64,000 bases of DNA from JBFFMO01 sp041390025 (GTDB lineage Bacteria; Myxococcota_A; Bradymonadia; Bradymonadales; Bradymonadaceae). Under the pieces are notes generated by a model. The model searched no databases. It saw nothing but the letters and a program-made list of their open reading frames with translations, and was not told the DNA's origin. A program made the position numbers and the translations under genes. The stretch spans positions 1 to 64,000 of the forward strand of contig JAWKQR010000025.1 of assembly GCA_041390025.1 (NCBI GenBank), given 5' to 3'. This document shows positions 45,601 through 54,269 of the stretch, piece by piece (position 1 is the first letter of the stretch; each line of letters starts with the position of its first letter).

Positions 45601-45745
45601 GATCGAGCGGCTGGCCGGCCACCTGCGTGTGCGGCACCTTTACGGCAACTTCGCGCCCTTGCGCGTCGAGCGCCGCAAACACTTTTGCGCCGCCGCCGGC
45701 CCCCAAGGTTCGAATGCGTGTAAATGGACCAATGAGTTTTGTCAT
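42668..45745 (-). CDS. Ser/Thr protein kinase with AAA ATPase and TPR domains
   Basis: 1,025 residues from the ATG at 45745; the upstream frame has no signal or domain. Kinase: glycine loop LGAGGGAKVF, Lys36 (VAVKV), catalytic loop HLDLKPSN (HLD instead of HRD, catalytic Asp kept), DFGQA, GTPQYMAPEQF. Then an AAA/MalT-like ATPase with Walker A LHGAAGAGKSRLARHF and Walker B region VPIILLDDANRS. The C-terminal 450 residues are TPR-like helices. A signalling protein integrating a ligand or nucleotide switch with kinase activity. It lies 77 bases upstream of the CDDGNxCT lipoprotein pair on the same strand. Confidence 0.85.
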   Translation of the reverse strand: MTKLIGPFTRIRTLGAGGGAKVFAALDAQGREVAVKVPHTQVAGQPLDREIAAAAHLDHPNIVRVLDYGHTQDRTWLAMESSDHGTLHEHPPSNLEDVDIVVSRVLEALAYAHARHVLHLDLKPSNLLLTDPVTLDVKIADFGQAVASDAPQSSRTTPMGTPQYMAPEQFSDATHLYGPWTDIYALGCMVFEWVYGRPPFAQGDYLTMGVSHARDELPAEPQPLFEVPPAVVGWIRRALGKAHGVRFPGATEAFDAWRRAIANATPEPRRPKSSPAVSANLASLRDPPFVGRSEQLRGLADHFDDALTRREVRLVVLHGAAGAGKSRLARHFAELEEAAGRARWYRATFMDGDLVDPIAVMLSNALGVRGRSVVDAPALIAERLGGGYGVDALMGVVEPTLLGSNTQARLTPQFANRVTFGALQEVAGSRVPIILLDDANRSTNAMDFCEAAMSTPGLSALIVVTVSDHEAHSAAPRMQHWRERFDKRMREVKVGNLAPNEVDGLLSRWVDLTPDQRANIVVMSRGNPLLAVTAVKHDVDGVQPSLATAWGRALAGVDAELPEFGRAALEVAAAIGVRVDEGLWADVMSRMGYPPNTNTLSALERLRVVARRGKDLVFDHYTLRERVLEEASPQWLQEIHAQTARSLAERGADPSLIANHLERSGDPEGPIAPRLAAAYAAAAFESPHVAQFVLNQAIDALTALQISGSDARWGLARLVQLAIDAQSLGFDICQTRAAELAALSEANGWTDILAETLAIQLRLLSALGRYNDALAAGERATMLMSPEKNERAMARLTGEIAGVLHASGRSHEALAHLHDALNVYRSLDDIEGLACALTLAGDILAPEKPTRARECYDEALEFARRMGLRDLEAHITDGIAKVDFAQGKVTDALLGFDRAEITYGSIGATAVWVTRYNRAYVRLRAGQLDGVLGDLDDCAEAFAEIGLHRYSMLATAALLECAALADDQFVIMSQLRVLEAELDPDDRLPAIETPLRNAYEILSVNHAGLARTVRELLAHIRVPLQ

Positions 45746-45864
45746 AGTAACCAGTGTCCCCGTCAAACCAAGCGAGACACTATCACTGACCGTTGCCCGC
45801 CCGCTAGGCCGATGACACATCGGTCCACCCGGTGCTAAGCTTTAGCACTCGTTTTGGAGCGTCG

Positions 45865-46347
45865 ATGAAAGACAAACATGTACGCATTCGCATTGAGCAA
45901 TGTTTGGCCCTCGCCAAAGCCTCAAACTGTCCTCGCCGGAAATTTGGAGCCCTGCTCTTGGACCCCGAGCGCAACGTCGTGTTGATGGATGGGTACAACG
46001 GCGGACCACGCGGCGGCGGGGAACTTTGTGGCGGTGATGAGTGCCTGCGTGACACGTTGCATGTCGAGTCCGGGACGCGCATGGAGATCGGATGTCATCA
46101 CGCTGAAATGAACGTGATCTGCAACTGCGCAGCCTCTGGTGTCGCCACAAAAAACGCCTGGATTCTGGTCACCGGCGAACCGTGCATGATGTGCGCAAAA
46201 CTGATCCATCATGCGGGGATCGCCAAGGTCATCGTGGTCGGCGGCGGTTACGCGGGCGAAAACGGCGTGGACTACCTCATGGCCCACGGCGTGATGGTTG
46301 AGTCGGTCGAGGGGCCACAAGACCCCCGACTTAGCGTGATTTCGTGA
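45865..46347 (+). CDS. Deoxycytidylate/cytidine deaminase family protein (ComE-like)
   Basis: 160 residues from the ATG at 45865, with GGAG 7 bases upstream. Zinc motif H79-A-E81 (GCHHAEMNVI) and P-C107-x2-C110 (TGEPCMMCAKLI) define the deaminase fold; the second cluster GDECLRDTLH resembles dCMP deaminases that also bind a regulatory site. dCMP deaminase makes dUMP for thymidylate synthesis. Followed 7 bases later by rsgA, probably one transcript. Confidence 0.85.
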   Translation: MKDKHVRIRIEQCLALAKASNCPRRKFGALLLDPERNVVLMDGYNGGPRGGGELCGGDECLRDTLHVESGTRMEIGCHHAEMNVICNCAASGVATKNAWILVTGEPCMMCAKLIHHAGIAKVIVVGGGYAGENGVDYLMAHGVMVESVEGPQDPRLSVIS

Positions 46348-46354
46348 GGTCCGC

Positions 46355-47407
46355 GTGAGCCGGTTGCGTGAGTTAGGATTTCGCGGCGATGTCCACCGCG
46401 ACGACGGTTCGTTTGTCGGACGTGTGTCTGCAGACTACGGCATCCAATTTGAGGTGTGGGCCGAACATGGCGTTCAACGCGCCATCGTGCCGGGCAAGAA
46501 TCGCGCGGAACTTAGCCCCGCCGTGGGGGACTTTGTGGTGCTGACCCCAAGTGATGACGGCGTGTGGGTCATCCGCGAAATCCTTGAGCGCCGCACCGAG
46601 CTTGTCCGCCAAGCGGCGGGCAAACGCACCAAGGCCCAGGTGATCGGGGCGAACCTCGACACGGTGTTTGTGGTCAGCTCGATGAACCAAGAGTTCAAGG
46701 CACGCCGGATTGAACGGTACATCGCCGCGGTGCAACGCTCGGGTGCAACCGCCGTCGTGGTGTTGAACAAGGCTGATCTTGCCGACGACCCCGAAGCCTA
46801 TCTCAACGAGGCCAGGGCGGCCGCGCCCGGCGTCGAGGTCATCGGCATGACCGCGCTCGACGCTGAGAGCGTTCGCGCGCACCTCGCCAAGTGGCTGCGC
46901 CCTGAACAGACTGTAGCGTTCGTGGGAAGCTCAGGCGTGGGGAAGTCCACGATCATCAACAACTTGCTTGGGACGGCCGAGCAACGCGTGTCCGAGATCC
47001 GCCTCGACGACGACGAAGGGCGTCACACGACCACCCATCGCCAATTGTTCGAGCTGCCCGGGGCCGGCATGTTGTTGGACACGCCGGGCATGCGTGAGCT
47101 CCAGCTTTGGGGGGACGAAGACGACATCGAGGATGCTTTTCCCGACTTGGAGGAGCTTGCGTTGCACTGCCGCTTCGCCGATTGCGAACACGCCGCTGAA
47201 CCGGGATGTGCGGTTCAAGGTGCCGTCGCCGACGGAACCTTAGACGTTGCGCGGGTCGATGCGTGGCGCAAGCTCAAACACGAGCTCGCGTTTCAGGCGA
47301 GAAAGACCGATGTCGCCGCGCAGATCGCCGACAAGCGCCGCACCAAGTCCTTCCAGAAGGGCTATCGGCAGACCCTAAAACACCATCGTAAATACAAAGA
47401 CGATTAG
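46355..47407 (+). CDS. rsgA: Ribosome small-subunit-dependent GTPase A
   Basis: 350 residues from a GTG. Circularly permuted GTPase order: G4 VVLNKADL before G1 FVGSSGVGKSTIINNL, then G3 DTPGMREL. An N-terminal OB domain (residues about 1-90) and a C-terminal zinc motif CRFADCEHAAEPGC complete the family signature. It helps late 30S maturation. C-terminal basic tail. Confidence 0.95.
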   Translation: MSRLRELGFRGDVHRDDGSFVGRVSADYGIQFEVWAEHGVQRAIVPGKNRAELSPAVGDFVVLTPSDDGVWVIREILERRTELVRQAAGKRTKAQVIGANLDTVFVVSSMNQEFKARRIERYIAAVQRSGATAVVVLNKADLADDPEAYLNEARAAAPGVEVIGMTALDAESVRAHLAKWLRPEQTVAFVGSSGVGKSTIINNLLGTAEQRVSEIRLDDDEGRHTTTHRQLFELPGAGMLLDTPGMRELQLWGDEDDIEDAFPDLEELALHCRFADCEHAAEPGCAVQGAVADGTLDVARVDAWRKLKHELAFQARKTDVAAQIADKRRTKSFQKGYRQTLKHHRKYKDD

Positions 47408-48231
47408 AAGTTCGCGCCCACGACAACGCTGCGGCTGAGATCCCCACGTTCGAAGTCTGTGGTGGGGGCGATCACGTAGATGACGTTCGAGCCCCAGCCA
47501 AAGTCCGCCTCGTTGTCAAAGTCCAACCGCAGCAACATCGTCCAGGCCGAGATGTCTGTGGGCAAACCCGGCGGCGGTTCAAAACCGTAGTGTTCAAACA
47601 GCCCGGCTGCGCGCCAGCCGCCCAGCTGGTGGGTGCCCTCGGTCCAGCCCAGTTGTTCGACCGGTAACCAGTCGATCAACACATCCAGAGCATCTTGCGG
47701 GAAGCCTTCAAACAAGGCCAAGAACTCCGCATCCGTGCTCGGCAAGCTCCACGCGGGGACGACATCGACCGCACACTCGTAACGGCCCACCGAGTCCGGA
47801 GAGCAAGGCACGGTCTTGGATTTCTTGGGATCGGCAAACCATCGAACGCGAAAGGACTCGTCGATGGGCGAGGTGTCGACCGCGAGGATTCCCTGCGCTG
47901 GAAAGCCCAGATGGGTGACGTCGGTCTCGGCGAAGTTGAGCTGGAACAAAAAAGCAAAACCGCCCCAATTGCTGCCTTCGTCGTAGGGCAGTCCCCCAAA
48001 TTTGGTGCGCATCAGGGGCAGCACCGGGGTCGCCGTCGGGCGTCGAAACAGCGCGGACAGGCCTTGGTTTTTGAGCGGATACTCGGACACACGGCGTGCG
48101 CGCAGCATGGCGCACTCGCGCAATCCACGATGCGCCCGTTCGAGCACGTCCGCAGGCTTGACGTCACACACCGCCTTGAGGTCGTCGACGATGTCGACAT
48201 CCAGCTCCAAAACCGGACGCTCTTCGTTCAT
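47404..48231 (-). CDS. DUF1963/YwqG-like protein
   Basis: 275 residues. GGLPYDEGSNW, FLFQLNFAETD and GWTEGTHQLGGW match the YwqG (DUF1963) family, which occurs widely in bacteria with unknown function. Its ATG overlaps the stop of the alpha-hydroxy-acid oxidase gene (ATGA), so the two are co-translated. Convergent with rsgA. Confidence 0.75.
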   Translation of the reverse strand: MNEERPVLELDVDIVDDLKAVCDVKPADVLERAHRGLRECAMLRARRVSEYPLKNQGLSALFRRPTATPVLPLMRTKFGGLPYDEGSNWGGFAFLFQLNFAETDVTHLGFPAQGILAVDTSPIDESFRVRWFADPKKSKTVPCSPDSVGRYECAVDVVPAWSLPSTDAEFLALFEGFPQDALDVLIDWLPVEQLGWTEGTHQLGGWRAAGLFEHYGFEPPPGLPTDISAWTMLLRLDFDNEADFGWGSNVIYVIAPTTDFERGDLSRSVVVGANF

Positions 48232-49499
48232 CCTTGGCGCACCAACGTGTCGGGAGTTATCTCGGCCACCGAACGTGCGCCCGCAAGCCCCATCGTCAAG
48301 TCGAAGTCGGCTCGGAAGTTTTGCAGGACCTCACGCACACCTTCTTCGCCCGCGAGCGCAAGGCCCCAGATGTACGGTCGGCCGATGCACGCTGCACGCG
48401 CGCCGAGCGCGAGTGCTTTGTAGATGTCCGCGCCGCTACGAATCCCGCTGTCAAACACGATGGGATAATCGGGGCCGACCTTTTCAACGATCGCTTTCAA
48501 CGCGTCGAGCGACCCAATGGCGCCATCCACCTGTCGTCCGCCGTGATTGGATACGATCAGCCCATCAATGCCTTCGTCCTTGGCGCGTTGTGCGTCGTCG
48601 GGGTGCTGAACGCCCTTCAACAGAATCGGCAGCTTGGTGTGCTCACGCAAGAACGGCAGATCTTCCCAGGTCAGGCTGGGGCGCGTGTAGATGCCGATGA
48701 ACTGACGCACCGCCGCAAGTGGCTTGCCCGAGCGCACGTTGGTCAGCAAATCGTCCGGGTAGTTGGTCATCAGCTGCGCAAACACCTTCAACGTGTTCAG
48801 ATTCACCGTGCGTTTTTCGTCGAGCTCGCCGCCCTCCGGCTTGATGTCGAGCAGTTTCTGGAACACCGGGTCCGAGGTGTATTGTGCAATGCCTTTGCCG
48901 CGCAGGAAGGGCAGATACGCCAAATCTAGGTCACGGATTCGCCAGCCGAGCAAGGTCGTGTCCAAGGTCACGCAGATCGCTTCGCAGCCGCACGCCTCGG
49001 CCCGTTCCACGAGGCTCGCCACCAAGTCGTTCGACTTCGACCAATAAAGCTGAAACCATCGGGGCGATTGGCCCATGACCGCGGCACATTCTTCCATCGA
49101 GACGCTGGCCTGATTCGAGAAAATCATGGGCACGCCTTCGGACGCACACGCCTTGGCTGTGGCGAGGTCCGCATCGTCGTGGGCCATCTCTTGGACGCCG
49201 ATCGGAGCGAGCATGATGGGGCTGTCGAGCTTGCGGCCAAACAACTCCACGCTGGTGTCGCGGACGGACACATCCTTGAGCATCTTGGGCACGATGCGCC
49301 AACGTTCAAAGGACTCTCGGTTTTCGCGCACGGTGGACTCGATGCCGGCGCCACCCGCGACGTAGGCAAACGCCTCGGGACTCATCACCTCACGGGCGGC
49401 CCTTTCGAGGGCTTCCATGTCGATGGGGACCGCGGGGTATGTGCCGGCGAGTCCTTTAACGTAAATGTCCGATTGTCGTTTGCGTCCGAATTCACTCAT
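48228..49499 (-). CDS. FMN-dependent alpha-hydroxy-acid oxidase family protein (lactate-oxidase/monooxygenase-like)
   Basis: 423 residues. FMN-barrel signature: AYVAGGAGIEST near residue 45, MLAPIGVQEMA near 95, SNHGGRQVDGAIGSLDAL near 310 with the catalytic His, and DSGIRSGADIYKALALGA near 345. The length and the extra segment around residue 200 fit lactate 2-monooxygenase-like members. Oxidises 2-hydroxy acids such as lactate, with oxygen or a quinone as acceptor. Coupled to the DUF1963 gene downstream. Nothing is seen in the 200-base gap to the next gene. Confidence 0.85.
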   Translation of the reverse strand: MSEFGRKRQSDIYVKGLAGTYPAVPIDMEALERAAREVMSPEAFAYVAGGAGIESTVRENRESFERWRIVPKMLKDVSVRDTSVELFGRKLDSPIMLAPIGVQEMAHDDADLATAKACASEGVPMIFSNQASVSMEECAAVMGQSPRWFQLYWSKSNDLVASLVERAEACGCEAICVTLDTTLLGWRIRDLDLAYLPFLRGKGIAQYTSDPVFQKLLDIKPEGGELDEKRTVNLNTLKVFAQLMTNYPDDLLTNVRSGKPLAAVRQFIGIYTRPSLTWEDLPFLREHTKLPILLKGVQHPDDAQRAKDEGIDGLIVSNHGGRQVDGAIGSLDALKAIVEKVGPDYPIVFDSGIRSGADIYKALALGARAACIGRPYIWGLALAGEEGVREVLQNFRADFDLTMGLAGARSVAEITPDTLVRQG

Positions 49500-49699
49500 C
49501 GATCATCCTTTGGCTTGGTAACTCCGACGATTTATCACAACGTTTGCGACGGGGCACACCGGATAAGTCGACAACGGGCCAAAGTGCGGTAAGACGGGAA
49601 GCTGAGGATGTAGGGCACAAGGGACGGGCTTTTGTCTTTTGATGCAGATTTGCACATCATGCTCAGGCGAAGCGCAGACATCACATCATTGGGCGATTC

Positions 49700-51460
49700 A
49701 TGAAGACACATCTCGTATTGGCATTGCTAGCGTTACTGACCGGGTGCATCGAGGCTGCGCCCACGGCCACGTCTGTCATCGATGCGGGCGAGGACGCAGC
49801 CGCGCTCGACGCGTCGACGGATTTGGGCGCAACAGACATGGGAGTGGTCGCGGACCAAGGGGTCGATGCGGCCGTCGAAGACATCGGCATGGACGTTCAA
49901 GCCGATGTTTCGCCCGACACGGATCCCGTGTGCATGTGTGGCACAAATCAGGTTTGTGACACCTCAGGCGAGTGTGTGTGCGACCGAGCGATGGGGTGGA
50001 CCGAATGCATCGATGCACAAGGATGTGTCATGCTGAGCCAGTGCAATGACATTCTTGGCAACGGCATCGACGAGAATCTTGATGGAGCAGACGGTGTAGC
50101 GACGCAGGCAGTCTTTGTCTCCCAAGCCAGCGGGGACGACGGCAACTCGGGCATTCTGCCCACCGAGCCCGTCAAGACCCTGGCCCGAGCGGCCGAGGTC
50201 AGCACAAACGCATCAAGACCTCTTTTCCTACTCGCGGTCGGAGACTACACCGCGCCGCCTGGGTGGAAGATCGATGGAAACGTCGGGCAGATCGCTGGAA
50301 GCTACAACGAAAACTTCATCGACATCGACGCCTCGGATCGCACGCGCATCCACGCTGCCGGCGTCAGCCCTACCCTGATGGTCAAAGGGGACGCGACTTT
50401 GCCGTCCTCCGCCGCGATTCTGGGCGTGGAGCTCTTGGCTCCGAACACGTCGGACGCCTCACCTCACGCGATCACGCTGTGGATCTCGGACGCCACTGTG
50501 AGCTTTTTTTCGACCCGCATCGAACGCGGTGAGGGGCGAGACGGTGCGGCCGGTGCATCCAGAAGCGTTGGAGCCAACGGCGGGGACGCTTCCGCGAACG
50601 CAGGCGGCACGATGACCTGCTGGGACAATCGCGAGCTGTTTGGTGGCGATGGAGGTCTTGGCGGCGTGTGCAGCGGTCGCTCGCCAGGTGCAGGTTCAGG
50701 CGGCTCGACGTCCGATGGGACGTCAACGATCGCAAACGGAGGGGTTGCCGGTGTATCGGATTGTGTGTCGACGTTGACGCTAGAGCCCGGCAAGAACGGC
50801 GGGTCCGGGAACGATGGAGACAACGGTGGTGGGGGATCAAAATTTCCGCTGACCGCGGCTGTCGCCGCAGACATGTGGTCGAACCAGACGCAACGCGGCG
50901 ACGGGGACCCAGGAGAACACGGTGAAGGTGGTGGCGGCGGCGGCGGCGGCGGCGGAGCCACTTCTCTCGTGGGCGCCGGCGGTGCAAACGGCGGCAACGG
51001 TGGGGGCGGGGGTTCTGGAGCCTGCGGCGGCCAAGGCGGAGAAGGCGGGCAAAGCGGCGGAGATTCGATCGGGATCGTGGCGCTGAACGCGACCCTGCTT
51101 GGAACCGCCGAGATTTTCGGCGGAAAGGGCGGCAACGGCGGCCGTGGGGGCGTCGGCGGGTGTGGTGGCGTCGGAGGCAGCGGCGTCGCGGGCACCGGCG
51201 CGGAAAAGCACATCGGCGGCCGCGGTGGTAACGGCGGCGACGGCGGGATCGGTGGTTCTGGCGCGGGCGGCAACGGAGGACGAGTCATTGGCATCGCCGC
51301 CGACGCGTCTCTCACACCCCCACAGGACTTCAATATTGGCGGCGGAACGATTGGCAACGGCGGAGATGGCGGCAACGGGGCAAGTTGTTCGGGAACGAAC
51401 GGTGTCGGAGGTGCAAGCGGGTTTCCAGGCGAAGTGTTGGAAACGTTGGTGGTTCCTTAA
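49700..51460 (+). CDS. Glycine-rich lipoprotein
   Basis: 586 residues. Lipobox LTG-C16, Asp/Ala linker, then a cysteine cluster (CMCGTNQVCDTSGECVCD). A middle beta-helix-like region (residues about 130-280; VFVSQASGDDGNSG, LFLLAVGDYTAP) precedes a glycine-rich C-terminal third with GGxGG and NGGxGG repeats. This low-complexity tail superficially resembles PE_PGRS proteins. The opposite strand is a proline-rich shadow frame. Surface-exposed, function unknown. Confidence 0.7.
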   Translation: MKTHLVLALLALLTGCIEAAPTATSVIDAGEDAAALDASTDLGATDMGVVADQGVDAAVEDIGMDVQADVSPDTDPVCMCGTNQVCDTSGECVCDRAMGWTECIDAQGCVMLSQCNDILGNGIDENLDGADGVATQAVFVSQASGDDGNSGILPTEPVKTLARAAEVSTNASRPLFLLAVGDYTAPPGWKIDGNVGQIAGSYNENFIDIDASDRTRIHAAGVSPTLMVKGDATLPSSAAILGVELLAPNTSDASPHAITLWISDATVSFFSTRIERGEGRDGAAGASRSVGANGGDASANAGGTMTCWDNRELFGGDGGLGGVCSGRSPGAGSGGSTSDGTSTIANGGVAGVSDCVSTLTLEPGKNGGSGNDGDNGGGGSKFPLTAAVAADMWSNQTQRGDGDPGEHGEGGGGGGGGGGATSLVGAGGANGGNGGGGGSGACGGQGGEGGQSGGDSIGIVALNATLLGTAEIFGGKGGNGGRGGVGGCGGVGGSGVAGTGAEKHIGGRGGNGGDGGIGGSGAGGNGGRVIGIAADASLTPPQDFNIGGGTIGNGGDGGNGASCSGTNGVGGASGFPGEVLETLVVP

Positions 51461-51481
51461 CCCCTGATCGTCTAGGCTGTG

Positions 51482-51826
51482 ATGATGGAAGATCGCCAAA
51501 CGGACGACCCTGTCACCTTCGAATTCGAGATCGACGACGAGCTCGATGTCGCACCCGATGCCCTCGACCTGCTGCGCACCGTCGAGATGGACGGTGCCGG
51601 TCCCATCAACACACGACCCATGCCCGCGTTGGACGCTACCACGCGCCCGCACGCCGTCCCCCGCGAGATGCTGGACCTAGCGCGACCAACAGTGGACGTT
51701 GAGGCACCAAACTTCGTGGATTTTGTGGGAACAATGGAGGCTGATGGCGCCATCACCGTACCGGAGACGCTGCGAAGTCATATCCGCGGAAGTGTCCGCG
51801 TTCGAATCTTCTTCGACGAAAATTAG
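51482..51826 (+). CDS. Hypothetical protein with AbrB-like C-terminus
   Basis: About 114 residues; ATG at 51482, with GTG three bases before and ATG three bases after as alternatives. Acidic N-terminal 90 residues without recognised domain. The last 35 (VGTMEADGAITVPETLRSH, then a short basic GSVRVRIFFDEN) resemble a SpoVT/AbrB swapped-hairpin, which binds DNA in antitoxins and regulators. The resemblance is weak. It lies 53 bases before the next lipoprotein gene. Confidence 0.5.
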   Translation: MMEDRQTDDPVTFEFEIDDELDVAPDALDLLRTVEMDGAGPINTRPMPALDATTRPHAVPREMLDLARPTVDVEAPNFVDFVGTMEADGAITVPETLRSHIRGSVRVRIFFDEN

Positions 51827-51878
51827 ATCTCGATGCAAGCCCGCCCGTTCATCTTGGAAACCCTTTCTGGAGGACAAG

Positions 51879-52648
51879 ATGAATCGTTGGATGATTGGAT
51901 GTGTTGCCGCTTTGTCGATCGCCACGGGCTGCGCCGCTGCACCGATGCAGGCTGAAATGGCGCCCATGGCCATCGCCGAACAAGCTCCGCAGATTCTGGA
52001 CACAAATCACTTTCAGCAAGATCGCACCGGAAACCTCACCGAGACCGGTCTGCGCGAGATTCTGGATGCTCCGGTGTTCCTCGAGGACGACACGCGCGTG
52101 GGGATCGTGCCGGTGACCACCGCGTACGATGTGGACGAAGAGCTGCCGCTCGCGACCGTGCCGCATGCGCTGAGCGACGCGATGGAGAAGACCGGTTTCT
52201 TTGAGGTCACCACCGAAGTGTCGACGGATTGGCCTGCTGACGGCAGCGTGGCTGGCCTTCGTGAGCTCGCCGCGCGCTACCGCTCGAAGTACCTGTTGCT
52301 CTACCGTCACCGCTTTGTGGACGACTCGCGGCTCAATGCGTGGGCATGGACCTATCCCACCATTGTCGGGATCTTTGCGGCACCTGCGCAGACCGTCGAG
52401 GTCGCAGGCGTGCTGGAGGCGACGTTGTTTGATGTCCGCACCGGCACCATTCTGTTTACCGTCTACGAGCGCGTCCACGACGAGCAGGACCTCAACATCT
52501 GGAACAACGACCACAAGCGACGCGAGATCAAAGAAAAGCTTTTGAGCAAGGCGTCCGGCAACCTCTCGGCCAGCGTTACATCTAAGATACGTCGACTTGT
52601 TGCGGCGCGTCCGCAGCAACAACCCAAGCAGGTGGCTCTGGCCTCTAG
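51879..52648 (+). CDS. Lipoprotein, unknown family (probable frame error at the 3' end)
   Basis: ATG at 51879 with TGGAGG upstream; lipobox ATG-C18. The open frame continues without a stop straight into the next lipoprotein, which has its own signal peptide. One added C in the C3 run at 52623-52625 gives a natural end (GGSGL) at the TAG at 52646-52648, for about 256 residues. The central region (YRSKYLLLYRHRFVDDSRL, LEATLFDVRTGTILFTVYER) is reminiscent of periplasmic proteins that assemble surface lipoprotein complexes, but no family is assigned. Confidence 0.6.
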
Positions 52649-52709
52649 TCGTTGCGCCTTGTCATCCGCGCGTGGCAGGGCTATGCACCTGCAATGCGCG
52701 GGAGGCGAG

Positions 52710-53327
52710 ATGCGAGCTTCGATAGTACTGCTGGTTTTGGTCGCGGGATGCGGCACCCCCAACAAACGCGAAATCAAAAAGACAGAGGTCAACACCGAGG
52801 ATGCCCGATTGACGGGTTACCTTGAAGGGCTTCAAGACACCAAATGCTCCCCGTTGTGCGGCGTCAGCAGTGATGTGTCGCTCGACGACGAGCGCGTGCA
52901 GGACGAAGCGACGTTGGTCGCGGTCGATGGTACGTCGTGCATGGACGTGATTGTTCGCACGGTCGCCTCTCAAGACGTTCCTATCGCCGCGCTCAGTCCA
53001 TCGTGTGCGTTGGACGCCGAAGACGTCATCGGTGCCCCTGGCGAGCCCGGAGAGGTCAGCGAAGAGCGTTTCGACGTGATGGAGTACGGCAAAGGCGAAC
53101 CCCTTCAGATTTCTCAAGGCATGACGGACGCGGATTTGGGCGAAGAGACCACACGCTCGAAGTTTTCAAACGCCGCCACAGGGCGTGTGCGTGTGGTCGA
53201 GCGTCGCGCAAAAGTCTGCTGTCCCGGCAAGCCCGAAACCAGCCTCACCTTAAGCCTTGCCCACGAGCCAAAGACGACGGGAGACCTTCCTGCCGGGCTC
53301 GATTTCCTGTGGATCTTTGTCGAATAA
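52710..53327 (+). CDS. Lipoprotein, unknown function
   Basis: 205 residues from an ATG with GGGAGGCG 4 bases upstream; lipobox VAG-C14. Cysteine-containing segments (CSPLCGVSSDVS, SCALDAED, CCPGKPETS) suggest disulfides. It shares the frame of the preceding gene in the given sequence, but a second signal peptide plus a strong Shine-Dalgarno argue for a separate gene. Twelve bases before the ABC ATPase. Confidence 0.7.
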   Translation: MRASIVLLVLVAGCGTPNKREIKKTEVNTEDARLTGYLEGLQDTKCSPLCGVSSDVSLDDERVQDEATLVAVDGTSCMDVIVRTVASQDVPIAALSPSCALDAEDVIGAPGEPGEVSEERFDVMEYGKGEPLQISQGMTDADLGEETTRSKFSNAATGRVRVVERRAKVCCPGKPETSLTLSLAHEPKTTGDLPAGLDFLWIFVE

Positions 53328-53339
53328 GACGGAGTTTCG

Positions 53340-54269
53340 ATGTCCGATGTCGTGGTGCGCGCATCGCAATTGAGGCGTGTTTACGGGGACTTTGTCGCCG
53401 TGGATGGCATCGATTTCGAAATACAGAGGGGTGAGTTCTTCGGATTTCTGGGGCCAAACGGCGCAGGGAAAACCACGACCATGCGTATGCTCTACCGCGC
53501 GTCGTCGTTGGATGGTGGCAACTTGGAAATCTTGGGTTTTGACGCATCCACGTCCGCCAACGATCGCCAAATCAAAGCAAAAGTCGGTGTGGTTCCACAA
53601 GACGACAACCTCGACCAGGAAATGTCGGTCTTCGAGAACCTCGACGTGTTCGCGCGTTTTTATGGGTATTCCCGTGCGGAACGCGCCAAACGCGTGGAAG
53701 CCATGATCGAGTTCGCGGATCTGCAGACCAAACGCAACGACCTGGTGGAACGTCTGTCGGGTGGGATGAAACGCCGACTGATGGTGGCCCGTGGCTTGTT
53801 GGGCGCGCCGGAGTTGATCGTGCTCGACGAGCCTTCGACCGGCCTTGACCCGCGCGCGCGTCAGCGGATTTGGGAAAAGCTGGCAGAACTTCGTCGGCAG
53901 AAGACCACCGTGATCTTGACCACCCACTACATGGACGAGGCCGAGCGTTTGTGCGACCGCATCGCCATCATGAACGAGGGCAAGATCGTTGCGCTCGACA
54001 CGCCGACCAAGCTGATCGCGGACCACGTGCCTGCGTCTGTGGTCGAGATTCGCTTGGGGTACGACCAAGACGTCGCCGTGGCCGATGCCTTGATTGGACA
54101 GGCCATCCGCAGCGAGGTCCTCAAAGATCGTGTGCTGCTCTACACCGACGATCCCGCACCACTGGTCGCCCAAGCCGCTGAAATCGAGGGTGCATTGGCG
54201 CTGGCTCGCCGCAGCACGCTGGACGATGTGTTTCTCAAGATTACCGGCCACGGACTGGGGGACGAATGA
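53340..54269 (+). CDS. ABC transporter ATPase, NodI/DrrA type
   Basis: 309 residues. Walker A GPNGAGKTT (38-46), signature LSGGMKRRLMVARGL around residue 140, Walker B LIVLDEPSTGLDPR around 160 and the H-loop His in TTHYMDE. The single-domain ABC-2 exporter ATPase layout matches NodI or DrrA. Overlaps the permease gene by four bases (ATGA), so the two form one exporter. Confidence 0.9.
   Translation: MSDVVVRASQLRRVYGDFVAVDGIDFEIQRGEFFGFLGPNGAGKTTTMRMLYRASSLDGGNLEILGFDASTSANDRQIKAKVGVVPQDDNLDQEMSVFENLDVFARFYGYSRAERAKRVEAMIEFADLQTKRNDLVERLSGGMKRRLMVARGLLGAPELIVLDEPSTGLDPRARQRIWEKLAELRRQKTTVILTTHYMDEAERLCDRIAIMNEGKIVALDTPTKLIADHVPASVVEIRLGYDQDVAVADALIGQAIRSEVLKDRVLLYTDDPAPLVAQAAEIEGALALARRSTLDDVFLKITGHGLGDE

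Noticed and set aside
50464..51375. Proline-rich 303-residue minus-strand frame
   Set aside because: It is the complement of the glycine-rich lipoprotein tail.
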